Below, piece after piece: positions 27,396 through 35,995 of a stretch of DNA of 53,528 nt. A program made the translations under genes and the position numbers. The stretch covers positions 1 through 53,528 of the forward strand of contig CAITZZ010000192.1 of assembly GCA_903897005.1 (NCBI GenBank), in the 5' to 3' direction. Source of the DNA: an uncultured beta proteobacterium. Its GTDB lineage: Bacteria; Pseudomonadota; Gammaproteobacteria; Burkholderiales; Burkholderiaceae_C. Position 1 is the first letter of the stretch, and each line of letters starts with the position of its first letter. Under the pieces are notes generated by a model. That model did no database searches, was not told the DNA's origin, and saw nothing but the letters and a program-made list of their open reading frames with translations.

Positions 27396-28574
27396 ATGGC
27401 AGAAGACAGTGGACTAGAACGCACAGAACCAGCATCCGTCCGACGGCGTGAACAGGCACGCGAAGATGGGCAGGTTGCGCGTTCGCGCGAACTGTCCACG
27501 CTGACACTCTTGCTTACCGCTGGCATTGGATTATGGGTCATGGGCGCAGGCCTCGCCGACAGGCTGTCAACCATGATGCGCCAAAGCATGCAGCTTGATC
27601 GGGCGCTCGCATTCGATACTGACTTGATGTTGCTCCGGCTGAAAGACCTTTCAGCCGATATGGTGCTGGCCTTTTCTCCCCTGCTTGTCCTGCTGGTGAT
27701 GGCGGGGATTGTTTCTGCCGTCCTGCTGGACGGCTGGTTGTTCAGCTTCAAGCCGCTCATGCCAGACTGGGGACGCATTGACCCTTTGAAAGGACTGACG
27801 CGGATTCTGTCGGCGCACGGGCTGATCGAGATGCTCAAGGCGATCATCAAGACCGTCGTTGTCGGGGGCGTCGCCGCCTGGGTGATATGGCGCAACAGCG
27901 GCGCGGTTCTTTCTCTCGCCTCCGAGCCGCTTGACGCTGGAATGGCGCATCTGGTACGCCTGCTGGGCACCAGCTTTCTGATGATGGCCGCTGGCATCGC
28001 CTTGGTGGCGGCGGTCGATGTTCCGTTCCAGATCTGGGACCACGAACGCAAGCTGCGCATGACGCGCGAGGAAGTGCGCCAGGAGAACAAGGAATCCGAA
28101 GGCGACCCCCACGTGAAGGCACACATTCGCAGCCAGCAGCGTGAAATGGCGCGCCGCCGGATGATGTCGGAAGTTCCCAAGGCCGACGTTGTGGTCACCA
28201 ACCCGACCCATTACGCAGTGGCTTTGCGCTACCAGGATGGGGCCATGGGCGCCCCTCGCGTGGTCGCCAAAGGTGCCCATGCGCTGGCCGGGCGCATCCG
28301 CGAACTGGCGCAAGAGCACCAGGTGCCCATCCTGGAATCTCCACCCCTGGCCCGCGCCTTGTACCGTCACACCGAACTTGGCGACGAGATCCCGGCTGAA
28401 CTCTACTCCGCCGTGGCCGAAATCCTCGCTTATGTGTATCAGTTGCGTCGACATCGGGACCAGGGCGGGCCAACACCCCAAGCGCCGGAACTTCCAGACA
28501 TGCCTGTGGGGCTCGATCCTGGCCCGGCTGCCGATCTTGAGCCAGAGATCAATGAGCGAGCGCTCGTAACATGA
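27396..28574 (+). CDS. flhB: Flagellar export switch protein FlhB
   Basis: A 392-residue export component: a basic N-terminus (EPASVRRREQAREDGQVARS), four membrane helices, and a cytoplasmic domain with the self-cleaving NPTH at Asn269 (VVVTNPTHYAVALRY). Cleavage switches export from rod/hook to filament substrates, working with FliK. The Pro-rich tail extends slightly beyond E. coli FlhB (382). Its stop overlaps the flhA start by 4 nt (ATGA). Confidence 0.97.
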   Translation: MAEDSGLERTEPASVRRREQAREDGQVARSRELSTLTLLLTAGIGLWVMGAGLADRLSTMMRQSMQLDRALAFDTDLMLLRLKDLSADMVLAFSPLLVLLVMAGIVSAVLLDGWLFSFKPLMPDWGRIDPLKGLTRILSAHGLIEMLKAIIKTVVVGGVAAWVIWRNSGAVLSLASEPLDAGMAHLVRLLGTSFLMMAAGIALVAAVDVPFQIWDHERKLRMTREEVRQENKESEGDPHVKAHIRSQQREMARRRMMSEVPKADVVVTNPTHYAVALRYQDGAMGAPRVVAKGAHALAGRIRELAQEHQVPILESPPLARALYRHTELGDEIPAELYSAVAEILAYVYQLRRHRDQGGPTPQAPELPDMPVGLDPGPAADLEPEINERALVT

Positions 28575-30649
28575 ACAACACCTACGACCTGAAATGGTTG
28601 ATCGGAGCCTCGGGACTGCGTACGGCGGCAATCCCGCTGCTGATCATCATGATCCTCACGATGATGATCCTGCCAGTGCCGCCCTTCTTGCTGGATCTGC
28701 TTTTTACCTTCAACATCGCGATCGCGATCATCGTCCTCTTGGTCAGCCTGTACACGCTCAAGCCATTGGATTTCGCCGTATTTCCGACCGTTTTGCTGCT
28801 CACAACACTGCTGCGCCTGTCCCTCAATGTCGCGTCCACCCGGGTGGTGCTGCTTCATGGCCACACAGGTCCGGACGCAGCGGGCAAGGTGATCGAAGCA
28901 TTCGGCCAATTCCTGGTTGGTGGCAACTATGCCGTTGGCCTGGTGGTGTTCTTTATTTTGGTGGTCATCAACTTCGTCGTGATCACCAAGGGAGCCGGCC
29001 GCATCGCGGAAGTCAGCGCACGCTTCACCCTGGATGCGATGCCGGGCAAGCAAATGGCGATTGACGCGGATCTGAACGCTGGCTTGATTGGCGAGGACGA
29101 AGCGCGCCGTCGTCGGCGCGAGACAGCGCAGGAGGCCGAGTTCTATGGCGCCATGGATGGAGCGAGCAAGTTCGTGCGCGGCGATGCTGTCGCCGGCATC
29201 ATCATCTTGCTGGTCAACATTGTTGGTGGTCTGGTGGTCGGCATGGCGCAGCACGATCTGGACTTCGCGACGGCGGCCAAGGTTTATACCCTGCTGACGA
29301 TCGGCGATGGTCTGGTGGCGCAAATTCCGGCTCTGGTGATCTCGACCGCTGCGGGCATCGTGGTCAGCCGCGTTGGCAGCGATCACGACATTGGCGATCA
29401 ATTGGCCACGCAACTCTTCAGCAAGTCTCAGGCCTTGACAATTACGGCCGCCATTCTGGCCATCATGGGATTGATTCCCGGCATGCCCAACTTCTCGTTC
29501 CTGCTTCTGGCCACGCTGCTGGGCGGCGGTGGCTATCTGATCGCCAAGCGGCCACTTGCGGCTGAAATCCCGGCGCCGGAGATACCAAGCGCCAGCCCCG
29601 CGGTCGAGGCCTCCTGGAACGACGTCGTTGCAGTCGATACGCTTGGACTCGAGGTAGGGTACCGACTGATCCCTCTGGTCGACAAAGAACAAGCAGGAGA
29701 ACTGCTAAAGCGGATCAAGGGACTGCGCAAAAAATTTGCAGTCGACCTGGGTTTTCTCCCACCCGCAGTGCATATCCGTGACAACCTGGAGCTGCGTCCG
29801 AACGGCTACCTGCTGATGCTCAAAGGTGTCGAGATCGGCCGTGGCGAGGCCTATTCCGGCATGTACCTGGCCATCAACCCAGGGCATGTCAATGGCGCCC
29901 TGCCCGGTGCGGTGACGCGCGATCCGGCATTTGGCCTGCCTGCTGTCTGGGTCGAAGCGGCGCTGCGCGAGCAGGCTCAGACCTTCGGCTACACGGTGGC
30001 AGACGCTGGCACGGTGATAGCCACGCACCTCAATCACGTCATGCAGACCCATGCATCGGAGCTGTTGGGCCGGCAAGAGACACAGCAGCTGCTTGATCAT
30101 ATCGGCCGCGACTCACCCAAACTGATCGAAGACCTGACGCCGAAACTGTTGCCACTTGGCACCGTGCAAAAGGTGCTTCAGCGCCTGCTGGACGAAGGTG
30201 TTCACATTCGCGATATGCGCACCATCATTGAAGTGCTTGTCGAACATGGTGCGAAGGTGCAGGACGCTGGCGATTTGACGGCGCTGGTTCGCGTTGCACT
30301 GGGCCGGGCAATTGTGAAACAACTCTATCCGACCAGCAATGAGCTGCAAGTCATGGCGCTGGAGCCCGGACTCGAACGCATCCTCCTGCAGGCAGTGCAC
30401 TCCAAGACCGGCGATGCCACGGGCATCGAACCCGGCTTGGTCGATACGCTGATGCGCGAGGCTGGTACCGCAACAGCGCAACAGGAGCGACTTGGATTGC
30501 CGTCCGTGCTTCTGGTGCCAGCTGAATTGCGGGTATTGCTGGCTCGTTTTCTTCGGCGCGCCGTATCGCAGATCAAGGTCATCGCGCATAGCGAAGTCCC
30601 GGATACCTGCACCATCAAAGTGACGACCCTGTTAGGGAGTGGAGCATGA
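28571..30649 (+). CDS. flhA: Flagellar export gate protein FlhA
   Basis: A 692-residue FHIPEP-family protein. About eight membrane helices occupy the first 330 residues, with the conserved cytoplasmic loop RIAEVSARFTLDAMPGKQMA followed by IDADLNAGLIGEDEARRRR. The C-terminal half is the cytoplasmic chaperone/substrate docking ring. It forms the export gate with FlhB and FliPQR. It overlaps flhB (4 nt) and flhF (4 nt), so the three are translationally coupled. Confidence 0.97.
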   Translation: MNNTYDLKWLIGASGLRTAAIPLLIIMILTMMILPVPPFLLDLLFTFNIAIAIIVLLVSLYTLKPLDFAVFPTVLLLTTLLRLSLNVASTRVVLLHGHTGPDAAGKVIEAFGQFLVGGNYAVGLVVFFILVVINFVVITKGAGRIAEVSARFTLDAMPGKQMAIDADLNAGLIGEDEARRRRRETAQEAEFYGAMDGASKFVRGDAVAGIIILLVNIVGGLVVGMAQHDLDFATAAKVYTLLTIGDGLVAQIPALVISTAAGIVVSRVGSDHDIGDQLATQLFSKSQALTITAAILAIMGLIPGMPNFSFLLLATLLGGGGYLIAKRPLAAEIPAPEIPSASPAVEASWNDVVAVDTLGLEVGYRLIPLVDKEQAGELLKRIKGLRKKFAVDLGFLPPAVHIRDNLELRPNGYLLMLKGVEIGRGEAYSGMYLAINPGHVNGALPGAVTRDPAFGLPAVWVEAALREQAQTFGYTVADAGTVIATHLNHVMQTHASELLGRQETQQLLDHIGRDSPKLIEDLTPKLLPLGTVQKVLQRLLDEGVHIRDMRTIIEVLVEHGAKVQDAGDLTALVRVALGRAIVKQLYPTSNELQVMALEPGLERILLQAVHSKTGDATGIEPGLVDTLMREAGTATAQQERLGLPSVLLVPAELRVLLARFLRRAVSQIKVIAHSEVPDTCTIKVTTLLGSGA

Positions 30650-31872
30650 ACATCAGAAAATTCTTGGCCAACAGCTCGCGCGAGGCGCTGCACCTTGTGC
30701 GACAGAGTCTGGGTGCGGATGCAATGATATTGTCCAATCGAGCGGTCGACGGCGGTATGGAGATCCTGGCCGTAGCCCAGGGCGACCTGTCGATGCAGGT
30801 CGCGCCCGACCAGGCCGCGCAGAGTCCTCTACAGCGCAGGCCAACGGACACCGCCAGGACGCCACTGCCGGCCCGGCCCGTGGCCGTACCCACTGCGCCG
30901 CCTGAGGATGAGGTTTCACGCAGTCTGGTTCACGAAATAAGGTCGATGCGTGGTCTTATCGAACAGCAGTTTGTCTATCAGGCATGGGACACCGCCCAAC
31001 AGCGTGGTCCGGGCAAGGCGCGCTTGCTGCGCGACATGCTGCATTTCGGCTTTAGCGCAGCACTGGTGCGCCTGTTTCTTGAGAAAATGCCCATCGGTCT
31101 GGCAGAAGCAGAGGCTCGCGATTGGGTGAAATCCTTGCTCAATCGCAACCTGCGTGCCGTGGCCGAGGCCGACGAAATCATCGAGCGTGGCGGTGTCTAC
31201 GCCCTGGTGGGTCCGACCGGGGTTGGCAAGACGACCACCGTAGCAAAGATCGCCGCGCGCTGCGTCGTCCGTTATGGTGCCGATCGCCTCGTATTGTTGT
31301 CAACGGACAGCTATCGAATTGGAGCCCATGAGCAGCTCCGCATCTACGGGAAACTCCTCGGCGTGCGCGTCATCGCTGTGAAGGACGCGTCCGACCTGCA
31401 GTTTGTACTTGAAGATCTGCGCGGCAAGCATCTGGTCCTGATCGACACGGTGGGCATGGGCCAACGCGACGAAATGGTGGCCGAACAACATGCCCTGTTG
31501 TCTGCGCCAGGGACCGATGTGCAGCGCTTGCTGCTGCTCAATGCAACCTGCAATGGCGAAACGCTCGATGAGGTAGTGCGCGTGTACGGTGACGGTGGCT
31601 TGCATGGTTGCATCATCACCAAACTTGACGAAGCAGTGGGCAACGCCACTGTTCTTGACGTCGCCATTCGGCATCGGCTCCTGCTGCACTATGTCACGAA
31701 CGGCCAGCGCGTCCCCGAGGATCTGCACCTGCCAGACCGGGAAGACTTGCTGACGCGCGCGTTGCACCCGGTCGAGAAGCCTTCGGCTCATCATCTCGAC
31801 GCCCCTGAATGTCAATTGATGGTGGCCACCGCAACTTCAGGCACGGCCATGACAGGAGCTCAACTTGTCTAG
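30646..31872 (+). CDS. flhF: SRP-like GTPase FlhF
   Basis: A 408-residue GTPase of the SRP/FtsY class. The divergent N-terminal B domain runs to about residue 100, then an N domain, then the G domain with P-loop LVGPTGVGKTTTVAKIAARC, the SRP-type STDSYRIGAHEQLRIYGKLL, DTVGMGQRD (G3) and TKLDEAVGNATVLD (G4). FlhF helps place and count flagella, normally with FlhG. Its stop lies inside the flhG start region (8-nt overlap). Confidence 0.96.
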   Translation: MNIRKFLANSSREALHLVRQSLGADAMILSNRAVDGGMEILAVAQGDLSMQVAPDQAAQSPLQRRPTDTARTPLPARPVAVPTAPPEDEVSRSLVHEIRSMRGLIEQQFVYQAWDTAQQRGPGKARLLRDMLHFGFSAALVRLFLEKMPIGLAEAEARDWVKSLLNRNLRAVAEADEIIERGGVYALVGPTGVGKTTTVAKIAARCVVRYGADRLVLLSTDSYRIGAHEQLRIYGKLLGVRVIAVKDASDLQFVLEDLRGKHLVLIDTVGMGQRDEMVAEQHALLSAPGTDVQRLLLLNATCNGETLDEVVRVYGDGGLHGCIITKLDEAVGNATVLDVAIRHRLLLHYVTNGQRVPEDLHLPDREDLLTRALHPVEKPSAHHLDAPECQLMVATATSGTAMTGAQLV

Positions 31873-32737
31873 AGCTGGCACTGATCAGGCCGAAGGCTTG
31901 CGTCGTTTGATTGACCGCAGCGGGCTGCAGGTCGTTTCCGTCAGTAGGGACGGCAGCGACCAGCCCGGTGCCATCGTCAATCTTGCGGGAGCGCTTGCAG
32001 AACTCGGTCGGGATGTTCTGATACTCGATGAGCAGACCGGTGCACGCGGCATCACCGGTGCGCTCGGCTTGAAGCCACGATTTGATCTTGGCGAAGTGAT
32101 CGCCGGACGGCGCGAACTCGACGACATGATCGTGACGGGTCCGGCTGGCATTCGCGTACTGTCGCTGGCACACTGCAAGGGCTTGCTATCCGAATTGTCC
32201 GAACGCGAACAGCGGCGCCTGGTAGAACGGTTCGGTCGTTTGAGCGTTCCGGTGGACACGCTGCTGGTGCAATCGGCCTCGGGTCAGGCCAGTTCGCTGC
32301 TGTCGTGCGGCACAGGAGTCCGGGAGGTGGTCGTTCTTGCCGGGGGCGGTGCGCGGGAAATCACGGCCGGCTACGCCTTGATCAAGCGTCTCAACAATGA
32401 ATTTGCGCGGCACGAATTCCATGTGCTGGTCAGCAACGTCGCCAGCGAAAACATGGCTCGAACGATTGTCAGCAATATGGCCACAGTCGCTCGACGGTAC
32501 CTGCGGGTTTCGCTCGATTTCATCGGGCATGTGCCGCCTGATGAAAAGTTGCAGCACGCGGCGCGATTGGGCCTGCCCGTCGTAACCGCATTTCCGGCGG
32601 CAGCCGCGGCCGCGAGCTTTCGCGGGATGGCGCAGGCCATCGCGGCCTGGCCCCGCAGCGAGGACGGAATTTGTGGGCTCGGCGACATCATGAGCCGCGT
32701 CATATCTTCGAACAACCAGCGCACCGCTGCGGCGTAA
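31865..32737 (+). CDS. flhG: FlhG/FleN-like MinD-family protein with degenerate P-loop
   Basis: A 290-residue protein in the FlhG position, starting at a TTG 6 nt after AGGAG and overlapping flhF by 8 nt. The N-terminus DQAEGLRRLIDRSG and the distal ITAGYALIKRLNNEFARHEF, VSNVASENMA and FIGHVPPDEKLQHAARLGLP are typical of betaproteobacterial FlhG. But the MinD Walker A (KGGVGKT in relatives) is replaced at about residues 27-35 by SRDGSDQPG, so neither signature Lys nor the Thr remains. The protein is probably unable to hydrolyse ATP in the usual way. It may still bind FlhF or regulators. Confidence 0.85.
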   Translation: MSRAGTDQAEGLRRLIDRSGLQVVSVSRDGSDQPGAIVNLAGALAELGRDVLILDEQTGARGITGALGLKPRFDLGEVIAGRRELDDMIVTGPAGIRVLSLAHCKGLLSELSEREQRRLVERFGRLSVPVDTLLVQSASGQASSLLSCGTGVREVVVLAGGGAREITAGYALIKRLNNEFARHEFHVLVSNVASENMARTIVSNMATVARRYLRVSLDFIGHVPPDEKLQHAARLGLPVVTAFPAAAAAASFRGMAQAIAAWPRSEDGICGLGDIMSRVISSNNQRTAAA

Positions 32738-32756
32738 AGCACTCACCAGGATCAGC

Positions 32757-33467
32757 ATGTACACAGCAGCTGCAACCCGCGACACGACTCAGTACCTGAC
32801 GCAATACGCGCCGCTGGTCAAGCGTATCGCTTATCACATGATGTCCAAGCTGCCCGCGAGCGTTGAAATTGATGACATCATTCAAACTGGCATGCTGGGC
32901 CTGCTTGACGCAATCAACCTCTACGAGGAGTCGCATGGAGCCAAGTTTGAGACCTACGCAGCGCAACGCATCCGGGGTGCGATGCTTGATGGTCTGCGCC
33001 AGGTAGATTGGCTGCCACGCAGTTTCCGGCGTGACTTGCGCCGCATCGAAGGCGCTATTGCCAAACTCGAACAACGTCTCGGGCACCCGCCATCGGAGCG
33101 GGAGGTGGCCCGCGAACTGGATGTTGCACTCGGGGACTATCAGAAAATGTTGCAGGATGCGCGCGGCTACCAGCTGGTTTCTTTCGAGGACTTGAATCAT
33201 GACGACGAAAGCGACTATCTGGATCGTCACTTTCAAGACCCGGGTGCAGACCCGCTGGACGTGCTGCTCGATCGCAAGCTGCGCGAAACGCTGGTCAAGG
33301 GAATAGACACGCTGCCAGAGCGGGAGAAGACAGTCATGGGGCTCTACTACGAGCAGGAACTCAATTTTCGCGAGATCGGCGAAACACTGGGTGTGAGCGA
33401 GTCCCGCATCTGTCAATTGCACACCCAAGCTATTGCACGCCTGCGCAGCCAGATCCGGAACGTTTGA
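32757..33467 (+). CDS. fliA: Flagellar sigma factor 28
   Basis: A 236-residue sigma factor. Region 2 is in YAPLVKRIAYHMMSKLPASV and EIDDIIQTGMLGLLDAINLY, region 3 in RRIEGAIAKLEQRLGHPPSE, region 4 in ELNFREIGETLGVSESRICQ followed by LHTQAIARLRSQ. It directs RNA polymerase to late flagellar promoters and is held by FlgM, also encoded here. The start is the ATG after AGGATCAGC. It lies 19 nt after flhG and 3 nt before motC. Confidence 0.97.
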   Translation: MYTAAATRDTTQYLTQYAPLVKRIAYHMMSKLPASVEIDDIIQTGMLGLLDAINLYEESHGAKFETYAAQRIRGAMLDGLRQVDWLPRSFRRDLRRIEGAIAKLEQRLGHPPSEREVARELDVALGDYQKMLQDARGYQLVSFEDLNHDDESDYLDRHFQDPGADPLDVLLDRKLRETLVKGIDTLPEREKTVMGLYYEQELNFREIGETLGVSESRICQLHTQAIARLRSQIRNV

Positions 33468-33470
33468 GAC

Positions 33471-34238
33471 ATGGATGTCAGCAGCCTGATTGGTATAGCC
33501 GTTGCACTGATCGGCATCATCGCCGGCCAACTGCTGGAGGGCGGCTATGTCGGCTCCCTGGTGCAGGGCGCTGCTCTACTGATCGTGCTGTTCGGAACCG
33601 CTGGCGCGGTCATGGTGCAAAGTCCGGAACGCGTCTTTGCGCGAGGCGTCAAGATGATCAGATGGGTTGTGGTTCCTCCAGAATTTATGCCGCAGCGCAT
33701 CATCACCGAAATCACTGGCTGGAGTTTTTCTGCGCGCAGGGATGGCTATTTGTCACTCGAACAGCATGCCGATCTGGCTGTCGATCCGATCGCGCGCAAG
33801 GGATTGCAGATGCTTGTTGACGGCGCATTGCCGGAAGAACTGCGCCAAGCCATGGAGGTGGAAATATTCACTTTCGAGGACTACCACCGACAGGCCGCAC
33901 GAATCTGGGAAGCCGCTGGAGGATATGCCCCTACCGTGGGCATTATGGGTGCCGTGTTGGGGCTGATTCACGTCATGGAAAACTTGTCCAATCCCGCTCT
34001 GTTGGGCAGCGGAATTGCAGTGGCTTTCGTGTCCACCATCTACGGCGTGGGACTCGCCAATCTGATCTTTCTGCCGGTCGCAAACAAACTCAATGTTCTC
34101 ATTACCCGGCAGGTGCTGCTGCGGGAAATCATGGTGGACGGACTGGTCTCCATCGCAAGCGGCGAGAGTCCGCGCACACTGGAAAGCCGCCTGCTCGGCT
34201 ATGTCACGATTCAGCGACCCGATGCCGGCGGCCTTTGA
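33471..34238 (+). CDS. motC: Second flagellar stator, MotA homologue (MotC type)
   Basis: A 255-residue MotA/PomA-like protein with four membrane helices (MDVSSLIGIAVALIGIIAGQ; GTAGAVMVQSPE; AAGGYAPTVGIMGAVLGLIH; GSGIAVAFVSTIYGVGLANL). It is shorter than and clearly different from the MotA at 23316. It resembles MotC of Pseudomonas dual-stator systems. It follows fliA by 3 nt and is coupled to motD. Ion specificity cannot be read safely; the proton type is likely by analogy. Confidence 0.92.
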   Translation: MDVSSLIGIAVALIGIIAGQLLEGGYVGSLVQGAALLIVLFGTAGAVMVQSPERVFARGVKMIRWVVVPPEFMPQRIITEITGWSFSARRDGYLSLEQHADLAVDPIARKGLQMLVDGALPEELRQAMEVEIFTFEDYHRQAARIWEAAGGYAPTVGIMGAVLGLIHVMENLSNPALLGSGIAVAFVSTIYGVGLANLIFLPVANKLNVLITRQVLLREIMVDGLVSIASGESPRTLESRLLGYVTIQRPDAGGL

Positions 34239-34240
34239 CC

Positions 34241-35026
34241 ATGCGTCGCAAACGAAACTCACTTGGGCAAAGGCAAGCGGGCAATCAGGAACGATGGCTG
34301 ATTTCGTACGCCGATTTCATCACTCTGCTATTCGCTCTTTTTGTTGTCATGTACGCTTTGTCGTCGGTCAGCGAGGGGAAATTTCGCGTTCTGGGCGATT
34401 CACTGGGTAGTGCCTTCCGCAACAACAGAGAGAAGCCACTTTCACTCATTGTGCAGCCTCCCACCATAGACCTGCCAGCACGCAAAGTCACCAAGTCGCC
34501 CGACCCGCAGCTCAGGCAGCGCGAAGAGATGCGTGGCATCGCCCAAGACATACTCAAGGTGATGGGGGCGTTTGTACAGGATGGGAAAGTCTCGGTGACA
34601 CAAACCAATGGCGGCATTTCGGTAGAGATCAATGCGAGTGTGCTGTTTGCCTCCGGGCAGGCACAATTGCGCGCAGAGTCGCAGCAGGCGTTAAGACAGG
34701 TTGCCGGTGTTCTTGCGCCGACGGTTCAAAGAATACAGGTAGAAGGCTACACCGACAACACACCTATCAGCAACAGCCAGTTCCCTTCCAATTGGGAGTT
34801 GTCAGCTGCGCGTGCGAGCAGCGTGGTGCGCTTGTTCATCGACAATGGTGTTGCCGAGCCACGGCTCAGCGTCATCGGTTACGGACCCAATCGCCCGGTA
34901 ACGTCCAACGACACGGCTGAGAATCGTGCGCGCAATCGTCGGGTGACTGTGATGATCCTGACGGAAGTTCCAGGCAAGGTGGTGGACATTCCCTTTGGCG
35001 CCGCCGGCGCCAAGCCGCCTCGATAG
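34241..35026 (+). CDS. motD: Second flagellar stator, MotB homologue (MotD type)
   Basis: A 261-residue partner of MotC: one transmembrane helix with the ion-binding Asp in WLISYADFITLLFALFVVMY, then an OmpA-like domain (IQVEGYTDNTPISNSQFPSN, WELSAARASSVVRLFIDNGV, ENRARNRRVTVMIL). The ATG at 34241 is 2 nt after the motC stop; an overlapping in-frame TTG is also possible. The C-terminus ends PFGAAGAKPPR. It faces flgN tail to tail with a 15-bp gap, leaving no room for a separate terminator. Confidence 0.93.
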   Translation: MRRKRNSLGQRQAGNQERWLISYADFITLLFALFVVMYALSSVSEGKFRVLGDSLGSAFRNNREKPLSLIVQPPTIDLPARKVTKSPDPQLRQREEMRGIAQDILKVMGAFVQDGKVSVTQTNGGISVEINASVLFASGQAQLRAESQQALRQVAGVLAPTVQRIQVEGYTDNTPISNSQFPSNWELSAARASSVVRLFIDNGVAEPRLSVIGYGPNRPVTSNDTAENRARNRRVTVMILTEVPGKVVDIPFGAAGAKPPR

Positions 35027-35041
35027 CCCCTGGAAGTCCGC

Positions 35042-35554
35042 TCAGGCTTGGCTGAAAGACCTCGCGCTGCGCATGGGGCTAAGCCGACCGTCGGAGTGAT
35101 AGACGCCATCTGAGGAAGCGGCTGAGGACTGCAAGACAGCGAGCTTCTGCCGATTTTGCTGTAACTTGCTGTCGATCAGAATGCCATTGTCCTGATTGAG
35201 CTGGCGCGCCGTCTCGGCCACTGCCATCAGTTCGGACCAGGCCTTTTTCGCGGCCGTAGCAAGTTCCGGATGGCGACTCAGCCAAACCTTGATTCCTTCG
35301 GCGTTGCCACTCAAGCCCTGTGCTGCGAGGTGGCGGCTACGTTGATCGGCGAGACGCGACAGTGTCGCTATCTGGCTTGCCTTGTCGACGGCCAGCTCCG
35401 CCACACGGTCGCCCTGAGCCTGGACCAGAGCGCCCTGCTCGACTTGCAGCAAGCGGCACATAGAGCCCAACGCAAGTCGTTCACTCACCAGTCCTGCAAC
35501 AAAACCTTCTGCGTTCACAGAAGTTCCCGGATCTCGAGCTGCGGTTTTCAACAT
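35042..35554 (-). CDS. flgN: Flagellar export chaperone FlgN
   Basis: A 170-residue helical protein in the FlgN position after flgM. FlgN binds FlgK and FlgL, whose genes are also here, and delivers them to the export gate. The sequence is weakly conserved in this family: a long N-terminal helix with LVSERLALGSMCRLLQVEQG, then NQDNGILIDSKLQQNRQKLA, typical of FlgN C-terminal halves. The start ATG at 35554 is 5 nt after the flgM stop; a GTG at 35578 overlapping flgM is possible. Confidence 0.88.
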   Translation of the reverse strand: MLKTAARDPGTSVNAEGFVAGLVSERLALGSMCRLLQVEQGALVQAQGDRVAELAVDKASQIATLSRLADQRSRHLAAQGLSGNAEGIKVWLSRHPELATAAKKAWSELMAVAETARQLNQDNGILIDSKLQQNRQKLAVLQSSAASSDGVYHSDGRLSPMRSARSFSQA

Positions 35555-35559
35555 CAGGC

Positions 35560-35868
35560 CTATTGCCTTGCGTGCCACAGCTCGCGCGCGGTCTGAAGCA
35601 GATGATCGGCCACCACATTCGGATTAACCTTGAAGCGGCCCTCCGCAATGGCCAGTCGGATTTCGGCCACACGCGCAGCATCTACCACCGGCATATCGGC
35701 CATCTGGCTCTCGATGGTCTGCAATTGCGAAGAAAGCGCACTCAATTGCACACGCGCACCGCTCCCCGCACCCGTGTTAGGTGGGCTCGCTACCCCTTTG
35801 CTGGTCTTGGGTGCACCCCCGGAGATTCCAAGGGGAAGACCTGATTTGGGAGAATTTTCAACTTTCAT
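35560..35868 (-). CDS. flgM: Anti-sigma28 factor FlgM
   Basis: A 102-residue FlgM. The N-terminal half is low-complexity (Gly/Ser/Pro), as expected of a disordered export substrate. The C-terminal half has VQLSALSSQLQTIESQM and VAEIRLAIAEGRFKVNPNVV followed by ADHLLQTARE, the sigma28-binding helices. It holds FliA until the hook is complete and is then exported. RBS GAGGTAAC precedes the ATG. A sigma28 promoter lies 35 bp upstream, giving autoregulation by FliA/FlgM. Confidence 0.95.
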   Translation of the reverse strand: MKVENSPKSGLPLGISGGAPKTSKGVASPPNTGAGSGARVQLSALSSQLQTIESQMADMPVVDAARVAEIRLAIAEGRFKVNPNVVADHLLQTARELWHARQ

Positions 35869-35902
35869 GATTGTTACCTCGGTCTACCACTGTATGTCTC
35901 CT

Positions 35903-35929
35903 ATTACGGCAGTCCCGCCAGAAACTATA
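35903..35929 (-). promoter_or_regulatory. Sigma28 (FliA) promoter of flgM
   Basis: On the minus strand TATAGTTT (7 of 8 to the enteric TAAAGTTT) is followed after exactly 11 nt by GCCGTAAT (5 of 8 to GCCGATAA, with GCCG intact). It ends 34 bp before the flgM start codon. So flgM-flgN can be transcribed separately from flgA when FliA is active. Confidence 0.6.
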
Positions 35930-35995
35930 GGCCAGATTCGAACAAATTCCGAAATAGGCTCGAATACCCAGCCACGCGAAGCTCGTTTTCCGCTT

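Noticed and set aside
28439-29692. Long open frame on the minus strand inside flhA
   Set aside because: It is the antisense shadow of a clear FlhA coding sequence in G+C-rich DNA, with no family resemblance or ribosome-binding site.
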